A DNA stretch of 64,000 nt from Strix aluco (taxonomy: Eukaryota > Chordata > Aves > Strigiformes > Strigidae): the NCBI RefSeq assembly GCF_031877795.1, contig NC_133948.1, positions 12,384,948-12,448,947 on the forward strand. Reading direction: 5' to 3'. The position numbers and the translations under genes are program-made. Positions 13,691 to 26,600 of the stretch are shown here, piece after piece. The notes under the pieces were generated by a model. It saw only the letters and a list, made by a program, of their open reading frames with translations, was not told where the DNA came from and ran no database searches. The number at the start of each line of letters is the position of its first letter. Within the stretch, counting starts at the first letter, position 1.

Positions 13691-16339
13691 CACATTTGCT
13701 GGTAATTTTAATTATAGCAAATACATACAAACTCTAAGAGCTGGCTACATACAATAAAACATATATATTAATCACAATGTCTACTGCAGCTTATTAAATG
13801 CAATTAATTCTATACAATACAAATGCAATCTAACATGCAATCTGGAGATTACAAATGCCATATAAATCCAAAATGAGGGTCTAGATCTTCAAGCCTGTAG
13901 AAAATGTCAAATCGTGAACTAAAATGGTAATAAAACCAACCTGGTCTGATTGGGAATAACCCCTCCACATGCACAGTACCACACGTAACAAACACGAGCT
14001 GGGAAAACAAGACCTCCTTACTCCTCCTGCAACTCCCTAGCATCACTACTTTATTGGACAATCATTGATGAACACTTATGCTGGTAAAGAGTCTTCTATC
14101 CAAAGTTCTCAAACTGCTTTACAAATCGTCTCTAATGTGTATAGACAGTGCCCATTATTTCCCCCTGTCCTTGTGTACTCTGTCCCCCATAATTTCTATT
14201 TGATAAGCTATCCTGAGGCCACATTGTCTCTTCAAGTCTGCAGGAGAGACATCCATTCTCTCTTTTGGCAGGTCTCTTGACCTACTCTTCCATTTAAATA
14301 GCATTTTCTGATTTTTTCTCTCTCAGATCTTTTCTTAGGAGACAGTTCTTTCCCACCTTGACTGTATAACTCACCATTACTTGCGACAGTTTCTTGAATC
14401 ACTGATGCTGCAATCAATACAGCAAAGCTGGCAGAGGATGGGAGTGAGGAGGTGTGAAAACAAATGTGAAGATGTTGTAACCTTCTAGTCCTTGTGCTGT
14501 CAGCTCAGCATACTGTGATGTCTGACTGGACTCACATGGCTTGTACAAACTCAGGCAGTGACTGCACAGGGAGCTGTGGTGGCTCAGGGCTGTTCTGTGC
14601 ATCCTCCAAACCAACAACAGCGAACTAAAGGCGATATCCTACGTGAAATGAAGCAGGACAGGGCTCTCTCACAACACTGCGCTCTCTTTGCACTGTGTCT
14701 CTCCTAATCAGCCTTCTGGACCAAAACCAGAGGCCTTCGCTATACATAGGGCCCAGTCGGTAGCACGCACAGTGCACACGTCCTATTGGATTACAGGGCA
14801 GAGTGAACTCACATGGTCTGCTTGTCAGAGACCCAGTCGTGGCTCTGCAAAGAGAAGGAAATGAGGGAGGGCATGAATGAAAGCAACCCGCAGCACAGGA
14901 CAACCTGAGCCCAGACGGCAGGATGGGGGCTGCCACCAGAAAGGCAGGGGCAGCAGGCAAATACACCTTGGCAGGCACACTGGAAGGCTAAGCCAGGACC
15001 TCACTCCACAGAGAAAATACATGGAAATCTTCATGGACTTTGATATCGTTCAAAAATGTGAGACTAGCTTATCACCTAGGAGCTCACTGTATTGACAAGT
15101 GGAACAGATGACGGCTAGATCCCAGTTTGGATACTAAAACACAAAGCAATATGGCAAAGATCAATGCAATGCAGTCTCTGTCACGGAGAAAATGCTTCTA
15201 TCTGCATCAGCTTCAGAAACCATCAAACTTCCCCAGTCCCTTTAATCACAGCCCCAAAGAAAAGGTCTCTTGGAAAGTCCAGACTAGACTTTGTGCTTTT
15301 TTATCCCTGGGCAACTCATATTCTAGAGTTCTCCAAAAAACATGACCCAAGAATGTGATCATGGGTGAAGGACAGAGGAGTTAATAGAGAAAGGGACAGA
15401 GCAGCAGAATAGGCATCTATTTCAGAGGGCAGAAGTTTATCACCCAGGACAGGATTTCCACTGGGTTTATCATTGTTTTCGTTGTCTAGAATTAAGGTCA
15501 TTAAAGAAGATGTTTCCACTCTGAATTAGCAATGAGTTCCCACTTAATTTGTAGTGCCTCAGCGCTCCCGTGTGATTTGGCTCCAGGGACCTTGGTGTTT
15601 CTCCTGTGAATTATACGTTGCCCTAACTGGTTCTTTCTCCCACCTCACATCTTTTCCCTTATGCCCCCACTCCCCTTTCCCCAGTTTCTTCTTTTCAAAG
15701 AGCACTCCCTGCTTCCTCAGGTCACGTCAGAGATCACACCTTTGAAAATCACTATAGAAATAATTGTAAGAAGTAGCTCTGTTCCACAATTCTCCTCAAA
15801 GTACACACCCCAGATCACCCCATACCTGGAGCCTGAGGAACTGTAAATACTGGAGCAGAGTTTCGTGAGGTAGCAAAGGCAGAGCGCCCTTCCAGGGGTA
15901 CAGGGGTGGCACTGGACTCTCTGCTAAAGCCCTCAGCCCCGGAAGGCAGATGGCGGCCCCACCACCTGCCACAGCCGGAGGGTGACTGCAGCACCGGGCC
16001 TGTCCTCGCCCGCCTCCCCAGGACCTTTCCGCGGCTCCAGCCGGACGAAGAAGGGGGTGAGCGCGGAACGTCCCGTCTCCATCATTCAAGACTTTTGGGC
16101 ACCAGACAAAGCGGGCTGGGGTCACTTCAGTCCAGGTGGGTAGAAGCAGCACAGCGAAACGGGCTAAAGCCAAAGGACTCAACCTTCAGCAAACTCGAGG
16201 GAGACGCGGGCCCGCCGCCCCCTCAGGCCGGCCCGCGCAGCCGCGAGCCGCGCGCGCCCCCGCGCGGAGGGTACGGGAAGGCGGCGGGGTCGCCACGCGG
16301 GCCGCCCCCACAGCCCCGCCCCCACAGCCCCGCCGGCGG

Positions 16340-16522
16340 CTCGCGGAGCGGAGCAGCACCGCGCATGCGCGCAGCCGGCTGATGGAGGAAGGTGGGGCCA
16401 TGCCGGCGGATGGGCACGGCTCTGTCCCCGCCCCTGCACGCCGACGATTGGCTGCTGTGCGCGGAGAACCCTCGCCCATTGGCTAGGAGCAACATCCGTC
16501 CCAATCGGGCGCCACCGCCGCC
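16340..16522 (+). promoter_or_regulatory. POP5 CpG-island promoter
   Basis: GC-rich sequence immediately upstream of the POP5 start. It contains a perfect NRF1-type palindrome GCGCATGCGC at 16,361-16,370, ATTGG (inverted CCAAT) boxes at 16,447-16,451 and 16,478-16,482, and a direct CCAAT at 16,501-16,505. There is no TATA box. This fits a housekeeping promoter with dispersed initiation. The start codon at 16,523 has a strong Kozak context (GCCGCCATGG). Confidence 0.75.
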
Positions 16523-17870
16523 ATGGTTCGCTTCAAGAACAGGTGAGGCCGGAGCCGGGTCCGGGCCCGTCCCCCTCCCGCTCCGCTGACGCCGCGCCCT
16601 CCCGCAGGTACGTGCTGTGCGAGGTGGTCTCGGAGGACCCGCGGTGCCGGCAGTGCATCGAGGACCGCGCGGTGGGGCTCGCCGTCAGGGACGCCATCGG
16701 GAAGGTGCACGGGGACTACGGCCTGGCCTGCTGCTCCATCTCCTTCACAGGTGCCGGCGGGACGCGCTGCCCCCGGGTCCTGGGAGGGGGGAGGCTGCTC
16801 CGGGAAGGGCCGCGGCTGTGGGCTCACCGGTGCGCGTGTGTCCCCGCAGTGAAGTACCTGAACGCCTACACCGGGACCGTGCTGCTGCGGTGCCGCAAGG
16901 ACTCGTACAGGCTGCTCTGCTCCGCGCTGCCCTTCGTGAGGCAGCTGGAGAGCCGCAACCTGCGGTACCCCTGCTTCCTCAACACCCTGCACGTCGGAGG
17001 TCAGCCGGTGCCGGGGAGGGAGGGAGGGGGGAGGCCGCAGAGCTTAATCGTACCTTCCAGGCCTGCTAAAATGGAAGAACCGCAGCTCCCTGCTGTGGGT
17101 GCGAGAGACACAGCTTATGCGTCACTAATTTAGCAGCTTCCAGCAGATCTAAATAAGAAACAGGCACCAGCAGTTCGTTGTTGAAACCCTCATCAATTCT
17201 GCTTGAATCTTCATTACAGTTAACACAAAACCAGAGCGGTGAATACTATGTTACATTATTTTCTTATTTTAAAATATATTTTAGAGTATGGTATCATCCA
17301 TGTCCTGAAAATTAAACCACTTAGGGCAAATAATGGGCACTACATGTCAGAAATTATTATTCCACCACTTAACCCCCACAGTGCAGGAATGAAGTCTACA
17401 GCCACTTAATAAAGTTGTTGCCTGGGGCATTTACGTTCAGAAAATATACTAGCAGCTCTGAAACACTTGGTTTTGTAGATTGTTACATATTTTTGTGACT
17501 CCTACAGGTACCATAAGAACATGTCAGAAATTTCTAATTAAGTATAATAGAAGACAGCTGCTGATGTTGTTGCAAAACTGTACAAATGAAGGTGAGTTCC
17601 TCCAGCCGCTCTCCTAAAATGCAGCCTCATTTCCTGGGGATTCTGTAGGATATGCTGGGCTACTTCTGAATTCTTGAACTAAGAAATGTTCCTTTCTTAG
17701 AAACTGATGATATTCCAGCATATGTGAAGAGATCAAGTACTGACCCTCTGTTGCTCTTTATTGCAGAGGAAAGACAGTGTATACAGAAGTCCTTGTTGAG
17801 CTGTTCCCTTACAGAAGAGCAGTCTCAAAGCGGAGATGAGGAAGATGATGATGGCACAGAGACAGACTGA
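16523..17870 (+). CDS. POP5: POP5, ribonuclease P/MRP protein subunit
   Basis: Five coding exons: 16,523-16,542; 16,608-16,750; 16,850-16,999; 17,508-17,591; 17,767-17,870. All junctions are GT-AG and the phases agree, giving 166 residues against 163 in human. The protein starts MVRFKNRYVLCEVV and contains the Pop5/Rpp14 fold signature, including the conserved IRTCQKFLIKYNR stretch. It ends in an acidic tail (EEDDDGTETD) typical of vertebrate POP5. POP5 is a protein subunit shared by RNase P and RNase MRP; it supports 5' processing of pre-tRNA and rRNA processing in the nucleus and nucleolus. The gene is convergent with RNF10, as in human. Exon phase and near-complete sequence match make the identification secure. 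Confidence 0.96.
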
Positions 17871-18006
17871 ATGTTACTTGTTACTGTTCATCTCTGTCCT
17901 GTACTTGTGGAATCAAGATGTTACCAGTTATCTTCAGTGTTAAGCAAGGGACAGAAAAAGCATCTGTTCGTATTTAGACTTCATTCCCCCATTCTGAGTG
18001 TTCTTA

Positions 18007-18012
18007 AATAAA
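18007..18012 (+). terminator. POP5: POP5 polyadenylation signal
   Basis: A canonical AATAAA lies 137 bases after the POP5 stop codon, in the only AT-rich tail near the gene. A short A-run follows at 18,015-18,023. This is the likely mRNA 3' end. Confidence 0.75.
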
Positions 18013-18029
18013 TTTAAAAAAAAATAATA

Positions 18030-20679
18030 CAGTTTGACTTAAGTAGGTTACTTGCCTGTTTCACAGCCACCTGCACTCCTAAGGAGCGTAGCAGCTCAAT
18101 GTGATCTTCATGCTGAGGTAGAACTGAGCTTTAGGCAGTTGGCATGGCCAAGGAATGTAGTTATTCTCCTTCAGTACAGAAAAAGCATTAACATCTTACT
18201 GTTTTTTACCTTGTCTTCAAATGCACCTGTTATCCATAGGGCTATCCATTGTTTTGAGTCACAAAAGCACCAGCTGTGTACACAGGAGCAGAGATAACAG
18301 GGAATGCAAGGTAGAGCTGTAAGGCTCTACTCCATCTGACCCATTATAAAACTCATAGGTACAAGTACTGCTTAGATATTTATTAAGTTTACACCAATCA
18401 GTTACAGGAAAGTAGCATTGCTGGTGGTATCTCTTGAATCCATAGGAAAACAAGATACAACTTGAAGATGCTGTCCTGTGGAGACTGCCCCTGCAGAAGG
18501 GACGGTCTGCCTTCCCCGCATCACTTCCCTTGCTCTAGTGCCTGTGAGAGGTGGAGGTGAGTTACACCAGCTCCAGCTATTCTGTCTCTCTTCCCAATGC
18601 AAAGAAAAGTTGGCTATAAATGTGTAGAGATAATAGAACACAACAGATACTGGTTAGACACTAAATAGTTACTCCTGTTCCATGGCTTTAAATGACTATT
18701 ACAAATAGGAAATGATAGTACCGTGAAGGCAGTTACCTGCATACTTGAATCTTACTTGGCTGCTTTCTCTGCCCTCACCAGTATTTTTCCAATGTGCGCG
18801 TAAAGCATAAACAGCAAGATGTGCTACCACTTTCAGGCATCTTGTCTTAGTTTCTTTGCACTCTCTTGACAAGCTGTACTGTCTTTCCATCAAGTGTAGT
18901 CAATTGTGACCAAGCGTGAAGTCAAGCTGCTTTCAAAGAATGTTTTGCAGGTGTTTCCTCTATCCTCCTGTAGCAGTTGAAGTATTCTTTACCTCCCCCT
19001 TCTCCCTCTCCTCTCCAATTTACAGCCACATACAGAGCTTTGTGCAGTATACTCTTTGGTACTAGCTTCCCATGCACACATGCTTAAGTGCCTTGAGGAA
19101 GCACTGGTATAATATGCAGCCTATCACTTTGAAATCAAACATCAATGTATTGACAAACGTTTTAAACAGGGATACGACCGATGACTTTACCGGTGGTATG
19201 AGAGTACCTGACTGCAGGAAGTCTCCACGCACACACTTCCTTGCTCAGATCAGTCATCACTGTGTCGAAGGGAGAGAGCACATCAACTTTTATAAAGCCT
19301 GTGCAAATGCAGGCTGACCACGGTGCAAATGAGGCCAAAGATAACAGAAGACACGGTCAGCCTCGCCCTGTAAGTCAGGCGGTACTTTATACCAGCTCCC
19401 TGGCATGAACTGGGGCAGCAGGACGGTAAGATTTGAATCTGTGCAACTCGGTGTTCTTGTGCTCCACACTGATACGACAGCTCAGTTACAGCTCAGGAAG
19501 TGTGCAGTGCTGTAAGTGCGTGTGCATATGATTTATTGCAACTGTTGGCCTTGTCTGATACGTTACACCTATAGTTCATTTTATTCAACAAAATCCACAC
19601 CACTTAACTCATTAGCTCAAATCAAACCAGAAGCAGTGCAGAATCTGACCACCCAAAAAGAGCGGGGAGGGGTCCAAGAAGAGGCATGTTTATAGCCTGA
19701 GGTGCTTAGTGCAGATCAACTTACATCCCAGAACCAAGTGGATACAGGCCTTTATCCCAGTACAAGGGACCCCAGTCTCTTGCTGGGGGATAAAAGTTAT
19801 CTACAGTCTCCAGCTATCAGTTGTTTTTCCAATTCAAGAGCAGCCACTGTCAAAACATTCAGGTAGTTACCAAGAGCCCTAGGGTGGAGTGTTTATTCTA
19901 GATGATCAGGTTACAAAGAATGTGTAGCCCATGGTTGGCAAAAAAACCCCAAAAAGTTAGCAGCCTCACTCACCCACATTAAAACAGAGTTGAACAACTG
20001 AGAGAAGCTAGGAGGTTCCTTCTACCACTAGTGCCAGTACGCATTTTGAAATACACAAAATCATCAACAGTCACTTCAAAACCAAGTAGCCAAGTTCTGC
20101 TTTACACTCACCTCAGCTTTAAATCTTTCCAAGCCAGGAGAACAGGAGGAATTCTTGCTCTTTAGAAAAAGAACGGATATAGCAGCTAACACCCTAAAGC
20201 CAGGAAGCTCTTTTGCCCATTTCAGTGCAGCAGAAACCAGTTTCTCAAGAGAGCAGTTTGACAGCTTTACTGAAACAGCACTACTGCCACAGTGAGATGG
20301 ACTTCTGCCCATGAATACTTCTAGGGAAACAGGCTTGCTGCCTCTTCACTTAGTTAATATTGCAGTATTCTGGCAGTGACACATACTCCTTTCATACTCC
20401 TTATTAGGCCAAAAGAACCAACACGGCACAGACTAGAAGCCTTGGCTGGTTTGTCTCTGGGTTGTTTCTTTCAAAACTTTGTTTCAGTATAAACTGATAA
20501 AGCAGTTGGGATCAAAAGATCTTACTTCAACATATACTACCATGGTTTCCTCCTGAACCCCCTAGAAGCCCCGGAAACACAAGTTTAGTCTGTTCAAATT
20601 TAAATACTTAAACTATAGCAGCAAAACAAAGCAAAATGAAAAGAAAACCAGGAGAGGAAACTTCTCTTGAATAGCAGAA
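18030..20679. other. Convergent 3' space between POP5 and RNF10
   Basis: No open frame with conserved motifs and no repeat I could name. The upper part is the RNF10 3' untranslated region. Candidate AATAAA signals for RNF10, read on the minus strand, are at 19,892-19,897, 19,580-19,585 and 19,532-19,537. I cannot tell which is used. The part from about 18,030 to 19,500 shows nothing further. Confidence 0.5.
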
Positions 20680-23600
20680 TCACTTTGTGTGAACAACAGA
20701 GGTGCTGAACAATAGCTTCTGCTTCTGTTTCTTTCTTTTCTTGCCTCCCTTTTCCTCTGTGAAGAATTAAAATGATACTGTCATTCTTCTCATGGAACAG
20801 GAACATCACACAAATGATAAATGGTCTTCCCTAGCTTAAATGACTTCTACAGGTTTAATGACTCCTGGTTTCAGCTGGAATAAAGTTAATTTTCTTCCTA
20901 GTAGCTGGTACAGTGCTATGTTTTGGATTTAGGATGAAAATAATGTTGGTAACACACTGATGTTTTAGTTGTTGCTAAGCAGTGTTTATACTAAGTCAAG
21001 GACTGTTTCAAGCTTCTCATACTGCCCTGCCAGCAGAGGCTGGGAGTGCACAAGAAACCAGGAGGGGACACAGCAAGGAGAGCTGACCCGAACGAGCCAA
21101 AGGGGTATTCCATACCCTGTGATGTCATGCCCAGTATATAAACTGGGGGAAATTGGCCAGGGGACCCCAAAGCTCGGGGATCGTCTGGGCATCAGTCAGC
21201 AGGTGGTGAGCAATTCTATTGTGCATCACTTGTTTTGTATATTCCCTTACTATTTTTCTCTTCCTTTCCTGTCCTACTAAACTGTCTTTATCTTGGCCCA
21301 CGAGTTTTTACTTTTTTCCCCAATTCTCTCCATGCCACTGGGGTGGCAGGAAGTGAACAAGCAGCTGTGTGGTGCTTAATTGCTGGCTGGGGTTAAACCA
21401 CAACAAGGTCTGTGACACTTCCTATCAACTCACTGAGCACCAGGTAATTTAATTTTAACCAAAAAATTACTATAAATCACCTATAAACATCCCTAATATT
21501 CTAAAGCTGCTGTTGCAACAGCAGATCCTAGGACTGCAAGTGTGCAGCAGTTTGCCTTTCAGACAAGTACTGCTTTCATCCATGTCCAAAAAACACAACT
21601 GGAGCTGATACTCCACTGAAACTCCCAGACCCTCCTGTCCAACTCTCTCCATCCATCATTCAGTGCAGTCTCCAAATAGAAGCCAAAGCTAAACATCAGA
21701 ACTGAGCATTATAAATGAGTTTTATCTGCCAGTACCAGGCTTGGAGGTTTAAGTTCATCTCAATTTGTTTCAGACTCCTAATCTGACATTTCAGCTAGCA
21801 GTTACCTCGACATTTTGGTCACACATAAGCGATAATTCAGCAGCTCAGGTATTTTTAGTTTAAAAGTGCATAACCTGAACTTCCTTGAGATAAAGCTTAA
21901 ATTAAGTTCCAATAGAAACACGGCAAACAAGATGGTCAAAAGCCATCTTTGTCCTAACATGATTCTTTGCTAGTTGGGAGGTCTTCTCAGCTCCCACCGA
22001 CAGAGCTGCTTTAAGCTAACAGAAGCCCTAGTCAACCTGTTCAGAAACCACAACCTGACAATTTTCAGAACTGTTCTGTGGCCAATTTTTGGTCCCCAAA
22101 ATTGCTGCTCTCACTTCTTCCAGAGGAAGAAGAGGAAATGCTCAATTTTTTCACTTCAGAAATTTTTCATGCCTTCCCCCCACCTTGTACCTGATAAATG
22201 ATCAGCTGTGGACGGTTTGTCCAGTTTCAGGAGGGCTGCCTCAATAGCTTGGCTGAAGGAATTCTGGAAGCTGGGCACAGGTATGCGGTCAGAGCTGTCA
22301 CTTTCTCCATCACTATCCACTGGCACAGGGAGTGCCAGAGTGTTCTCATCTGAAAGAAGAAAAGGGCCTTCAGAGGCAGAAGGCTGTATAAAACTTTCAC
22401 AGTGCAAATGCCCCCCACTCTAGATGTTTCTCGTGAAGTTGTATCTTAGATTTAGATGCACACTAAAGAATCTGAAGTAGTAATACCAAATTTTCTTACC
22501 TCTTGTCTTTGGAGCAGGTTTGGGCCATGTTTCTGGTTTTGCCTTTCCAACTCTCAACATCTATCAAAAAGTTGTAAGACATGATTAAATTCCATGTACT
22601 AGAACAATCCTGCATATCCCTTAAGTAGCAAGAGTCTTGGAATCCCCTGAAAGACTCAAACCCTGCGTTGTCTCCACAAGATTTATCCCACATTGTTTTT
22701 GTGGGGGAAGCATTTGTGTTCTCAGACTAATCCCCAACTAAGACACAAGTAATTCTGACAAGATTTACTCTGCTACATGGCTTACCTGGGCAAAGGAAGG
22801 GAAGGGAGACTCTTCTTCTAAACTCCCACAGAGCAATGGACTGACCTGGCTGGCAGCAGGTGACAGAGGAGTTGGAATAGACTCTACAGAGAAAGCAGCA
22901 AATAATTAAAACCAGTTGCATTTGGCAAAGGCACTCATTATGCTGCTCATCACGATGAAACAAAATCTTATTATCTTATGTAATTAACCATTTTTACTTC
23001 ATCAGTTCCATCCATTAGTCACACAGTGGGACCTCTCAAAATTCCTCAATCTTTTTATTTAAGGGAGATTTAAGTTTGGTTTTTATTGGGGTTTTTTGGT
23101 TTGTTTTGGGGTTTTTGTTTACTTTTTTTGGAGTGTTGTATGGGGTTTTTGGTTTGGGTTTTTTTTTTGGTGGGGTGTTTTGGTTTGGTTTGATTTTTTT
23201 TTTGAGAAAAAATATTTAAGAATAGTTTCTACTTAATATTTTATGAACTGCAAGATAAAATATTTGGTAATGCATGACTGGACAACAACCTAACTGAGAG
23301 CTCATCAACCACATTTTATTTCAGTATAATGTGGTGGTGAAAATGGAGAGGGTAGAAAGAAAAATTGCCAGTAGCATTTTCTGGGCATACACACTTTTCT
23401 TCCCTTTTTGGGGAATTTTTTTTTCCTTTCTTCTGCCTCAACAAAGACTTAAACGATGGGGTAACTACAATGCAGATCTCATATTGTCACTGAAGTAGAG
23501 GTAGTAAAAAGCAGGAAAGGACCAGAATGTTTCTTAGCTGTGTCAGCCTTTTGTGTATGATCTCATAGGCAATCTAGGAAAGAAGCAGTCTTTGATCAGT

Positions 23601-26600
23601 ATTAAGAAAGTTTAGAGTGATGACCTGAGCAGTAGATTCCAAAAGAATGATCAAGAGCTAGATGTGATGTGTTTTTCCAGATGCTCACCTGTCTGAAACA
23701 CAGGGCTTCTGCCAAGAGGAGACAGACAGAAGCTCTGATGATCAATGCTGGTAGTTTCTCCGTGGCAAGAAGTAAAAGCAGGGAACTGCTGCAGATTCTC
23801 TAAAGCAATATGGACCTCTGGATCTAGAAAGAGGTTTTAAATTAAAGCACTACACAATGTGGGGGAGGACTGTCAATATGCAAGTTGTTTCAGGAGTCTA
23901 GGAGGTGCCAACTCAATTTTTTTTCCATCCTCTATTTTAGAGACCAGTACAAGCCCTGCTGCTGGATGGAAGCAGTTCCTAGGCATTTTTCTTCCTTCTT
24001 CATTCTTCACTCTATATCGTGATTACTATAAAAACAGAAACTAAGAATCCTGAGAGCTGTACACACCATAGAGACAGCTGCACCCTCTAATGCCCTCTGT
24101 CTCTCCCATAATGGGCAAGTATGCAGCAATTGCGTAACATCATTTAACATCCTGACTAAAACAGCTTATAGTTTTTTCACTCTACAGGCACTGTTTCTAA
24201 TACCTCGTAATCTTTTCCTAAGTACACACTACAAACTAAAGGGCTTAGAGTTCATCCTATAGCTCAAGAAATCAGCTCAGCAACTAAAGATGACTGGAAA
24301 CCCACCAGTTATGCTCAATCACAACTTACATTTGCCCTGTTTCTTGTTTTCTTCTATCTCAATTCTGCGTTCACGTCGTCGTTCATCACGAGCTTTCTTC
24401 TGCCGTAGACGTTTCCTCTTTTCAAGGTCATCTAGGAGCAATGCACGGGATTGGATATCAAAAAACCCACACCAATACTTTGGCAATGTTTTCTCCAGCT
24501 TTGAGAATGACGTATTCAGTTATAACACGTTAGTAACACAATATGCTTACAAACAACATATGCTCTTCCAAGCAGTCAGCTTTTTTATTCTTTGTATAAT
24601 TGTTCTCTATAAAACAGTGAATTGGGGTTGTTCTGTCTAGTAGTCATCAGACAGTTGGTGCAAGAGGAGTAAAGCTGCTATGTATGTTCTTTTCTCTGCC
24701 GTTAAGGGATAAGAACAACTTCCCCTTCACCGTCACAGATACATGACAGAGCCTACCAGAAAGGTAGTACCAACCTGAAAACAACTCTAAAGTCTCCTTA
24801 GAGATGATGGGTGGCTTCAGAGCCAGTTCACAAATGCTGAACTCACAGGTGAGGGGCAAGTGACAGAGGTAGCGATGACGCTGTCTTATATCCTGATAAA
24901 AAATGAGCAGATATATAATCACAACAAGGTCTAGAGGCTGCCATGGTGATGAACTTATGGAGACAGAATGTCCACCATTCAAAAAAATCAAATGGGGAAA
25001 AAAAATACCAGCAGTGACACAATAATCACTTTATAAACTACAAACATGTGAAGGATACCCTGGGTCAGAACCAAATGCTCCAAGATCTCCATCAATTGCA
25101 TCACAATCAGATTTGGATGCAGTTACTCCAGCTCGCTTACTGATTTTCTTGTTACTCCTCTCTGCTCGCTCACATCACTGGAATAAAATTCTACAACACC
25201 TGTCTTCCGATGCAATTATTTTTGCACTGGACCCAATTTGCATTTTACACTTAAATTATCTGGACCAACGACCACCACTTTGCTAGACTGAAACAAGCTG
25301 GTGTTTGTATTTTTTCTCACAGACCTGAAAAACTTGAAGACAATTCCCTACTACCTCTGCATCCATTCTTTCTTGAGCATATCCCTTCTTAAAGATGAAT
25401 TAAGAATTATGTATAGTCGTTACTGCACATGTCAATTCTTACAGTTGTCTTTATCTGAGATAAAGGAGGAATTCAAGACCCATCCTCTCTTCCATAACTT
25501 CAGTGCCTTAAGCACTTTCACTCTATCTCACTGAAGTTTCTTTCCATCCTCTTTATTTTCATAATATCCCACCTCTACCCTTGATGCTCAGTTCCACACA
25601 GAGGCAGAACACTTGTTCCACTTGAGAAAGATGATAATCTGTCTAGTTCAAGCTACTGTCTTATATAAGAATTTACTGGTTTTAAGACAGCTTGAACAAC
25701 AAACCAATCTTAAGCTTGCAATTCTTTTCCTACCTTCTAGAAAGAAAAAAAACTAGACTGCAGCCTATTTATCTAAAGCAACATAAGGTACTGCGCCTTA
25801 CACAGATGCCCTTCACTGATGAGCATGCCTACCCATTCATAGTTATTATTTCTTATTTCCGAAGAGGAACACATCTCATCTGTCAGCTACAATGATCAAT
25901 CTGCTAAAACAAGGGCTCTTAATTAACAAAAAGATGAAGTAACTACCTCTGTCATTGAGTAGCCAGTTATTTCCACTACAGCTGCAGTTATCTTCTCTGG
26001 ACTCTTCTCCAAGCTGCCATATTCCCGAACAAGACATCGAACATTCACAGGGTGAAGATACATACACTGTCCATCCTCCGCTATAAGATAAGATATCATC
26101 ACTTGTTCTTTGCCTGTTAATTTTCAATACCCTTCTCCCCACCTCAGTACATTCTCCAGTAACAAAACTCCTCTGAGTTTCTGAGGGACTTATTTCACAG
26201 GGTTTAGCTGCATCTAATGAAGTGACCAACATCTTTCTCAAGAAGGATCCCAAAGAAGGAATCTCTGCCCCCATGGTTCCAGGATTTCATTGCACTGACC
26301 TTGATAGAAATAGTAAAAAGGAGAGTTGCTAAGATGTCCACGGCTAATTGTATCTTTAGATTCTCTGCAGCTTGTTTCAGCTGGATTTGGTTCTTCTGTA
26401 GTGTTCATATCAGGTTCCCCTACAGTGTCCACCTCTGGTACTTCCTCTTCATCCAGCACTGCCTCTTCTGCTTCCACAGGAGGTGAAAAGGAACTTGCCA
26501 GATCAGAGCACGGCTCCACAAGCTCCTCATCAAATGCAGAGAGATATTCCACACCACACTATCACAGCAGAGAGCATACAGTTAGTACCCACATCACCAC

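Larger units (their letters stand above)
1..16340. other. Long non-coding stretch, no gene recognised
   Basis: This is AT-rich sequence upstream of POP5. I read both strands for exons of CABP1, the human neighbour of POP5, and found none I could support. Open frames here are short, lack conserved motifs and lack plausible splice partners. It could be intergenic or intronic DNA of a gene whose exons lie outside the window. A MIR-like SINE and two blocks resembling conserved non-coding sequence are listed separately. A run of four TTTG units lies near 11,560 and a T-rich tract near 6,335-6,355. Between about 15,900 and 16,340 the sequence becomes GC-rich and grades into the POP5 CpG island. Confidence 0.6.

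Noticed and set aside
1-16340. Exons of CABP1, the human neighbour of POP5
   Set aside because: No EF-hand coding sequence or splice-compatible exon was found on either strand.
22115-22160. Plus-strand AGGAAGAAGAGGAAATG resembling the basic RNF10 C-terminus
   Set aside because: Wrong strand for RNF10, and the true last exon, with a full match to the conserved C-terminus, is at 20,680-20,756.
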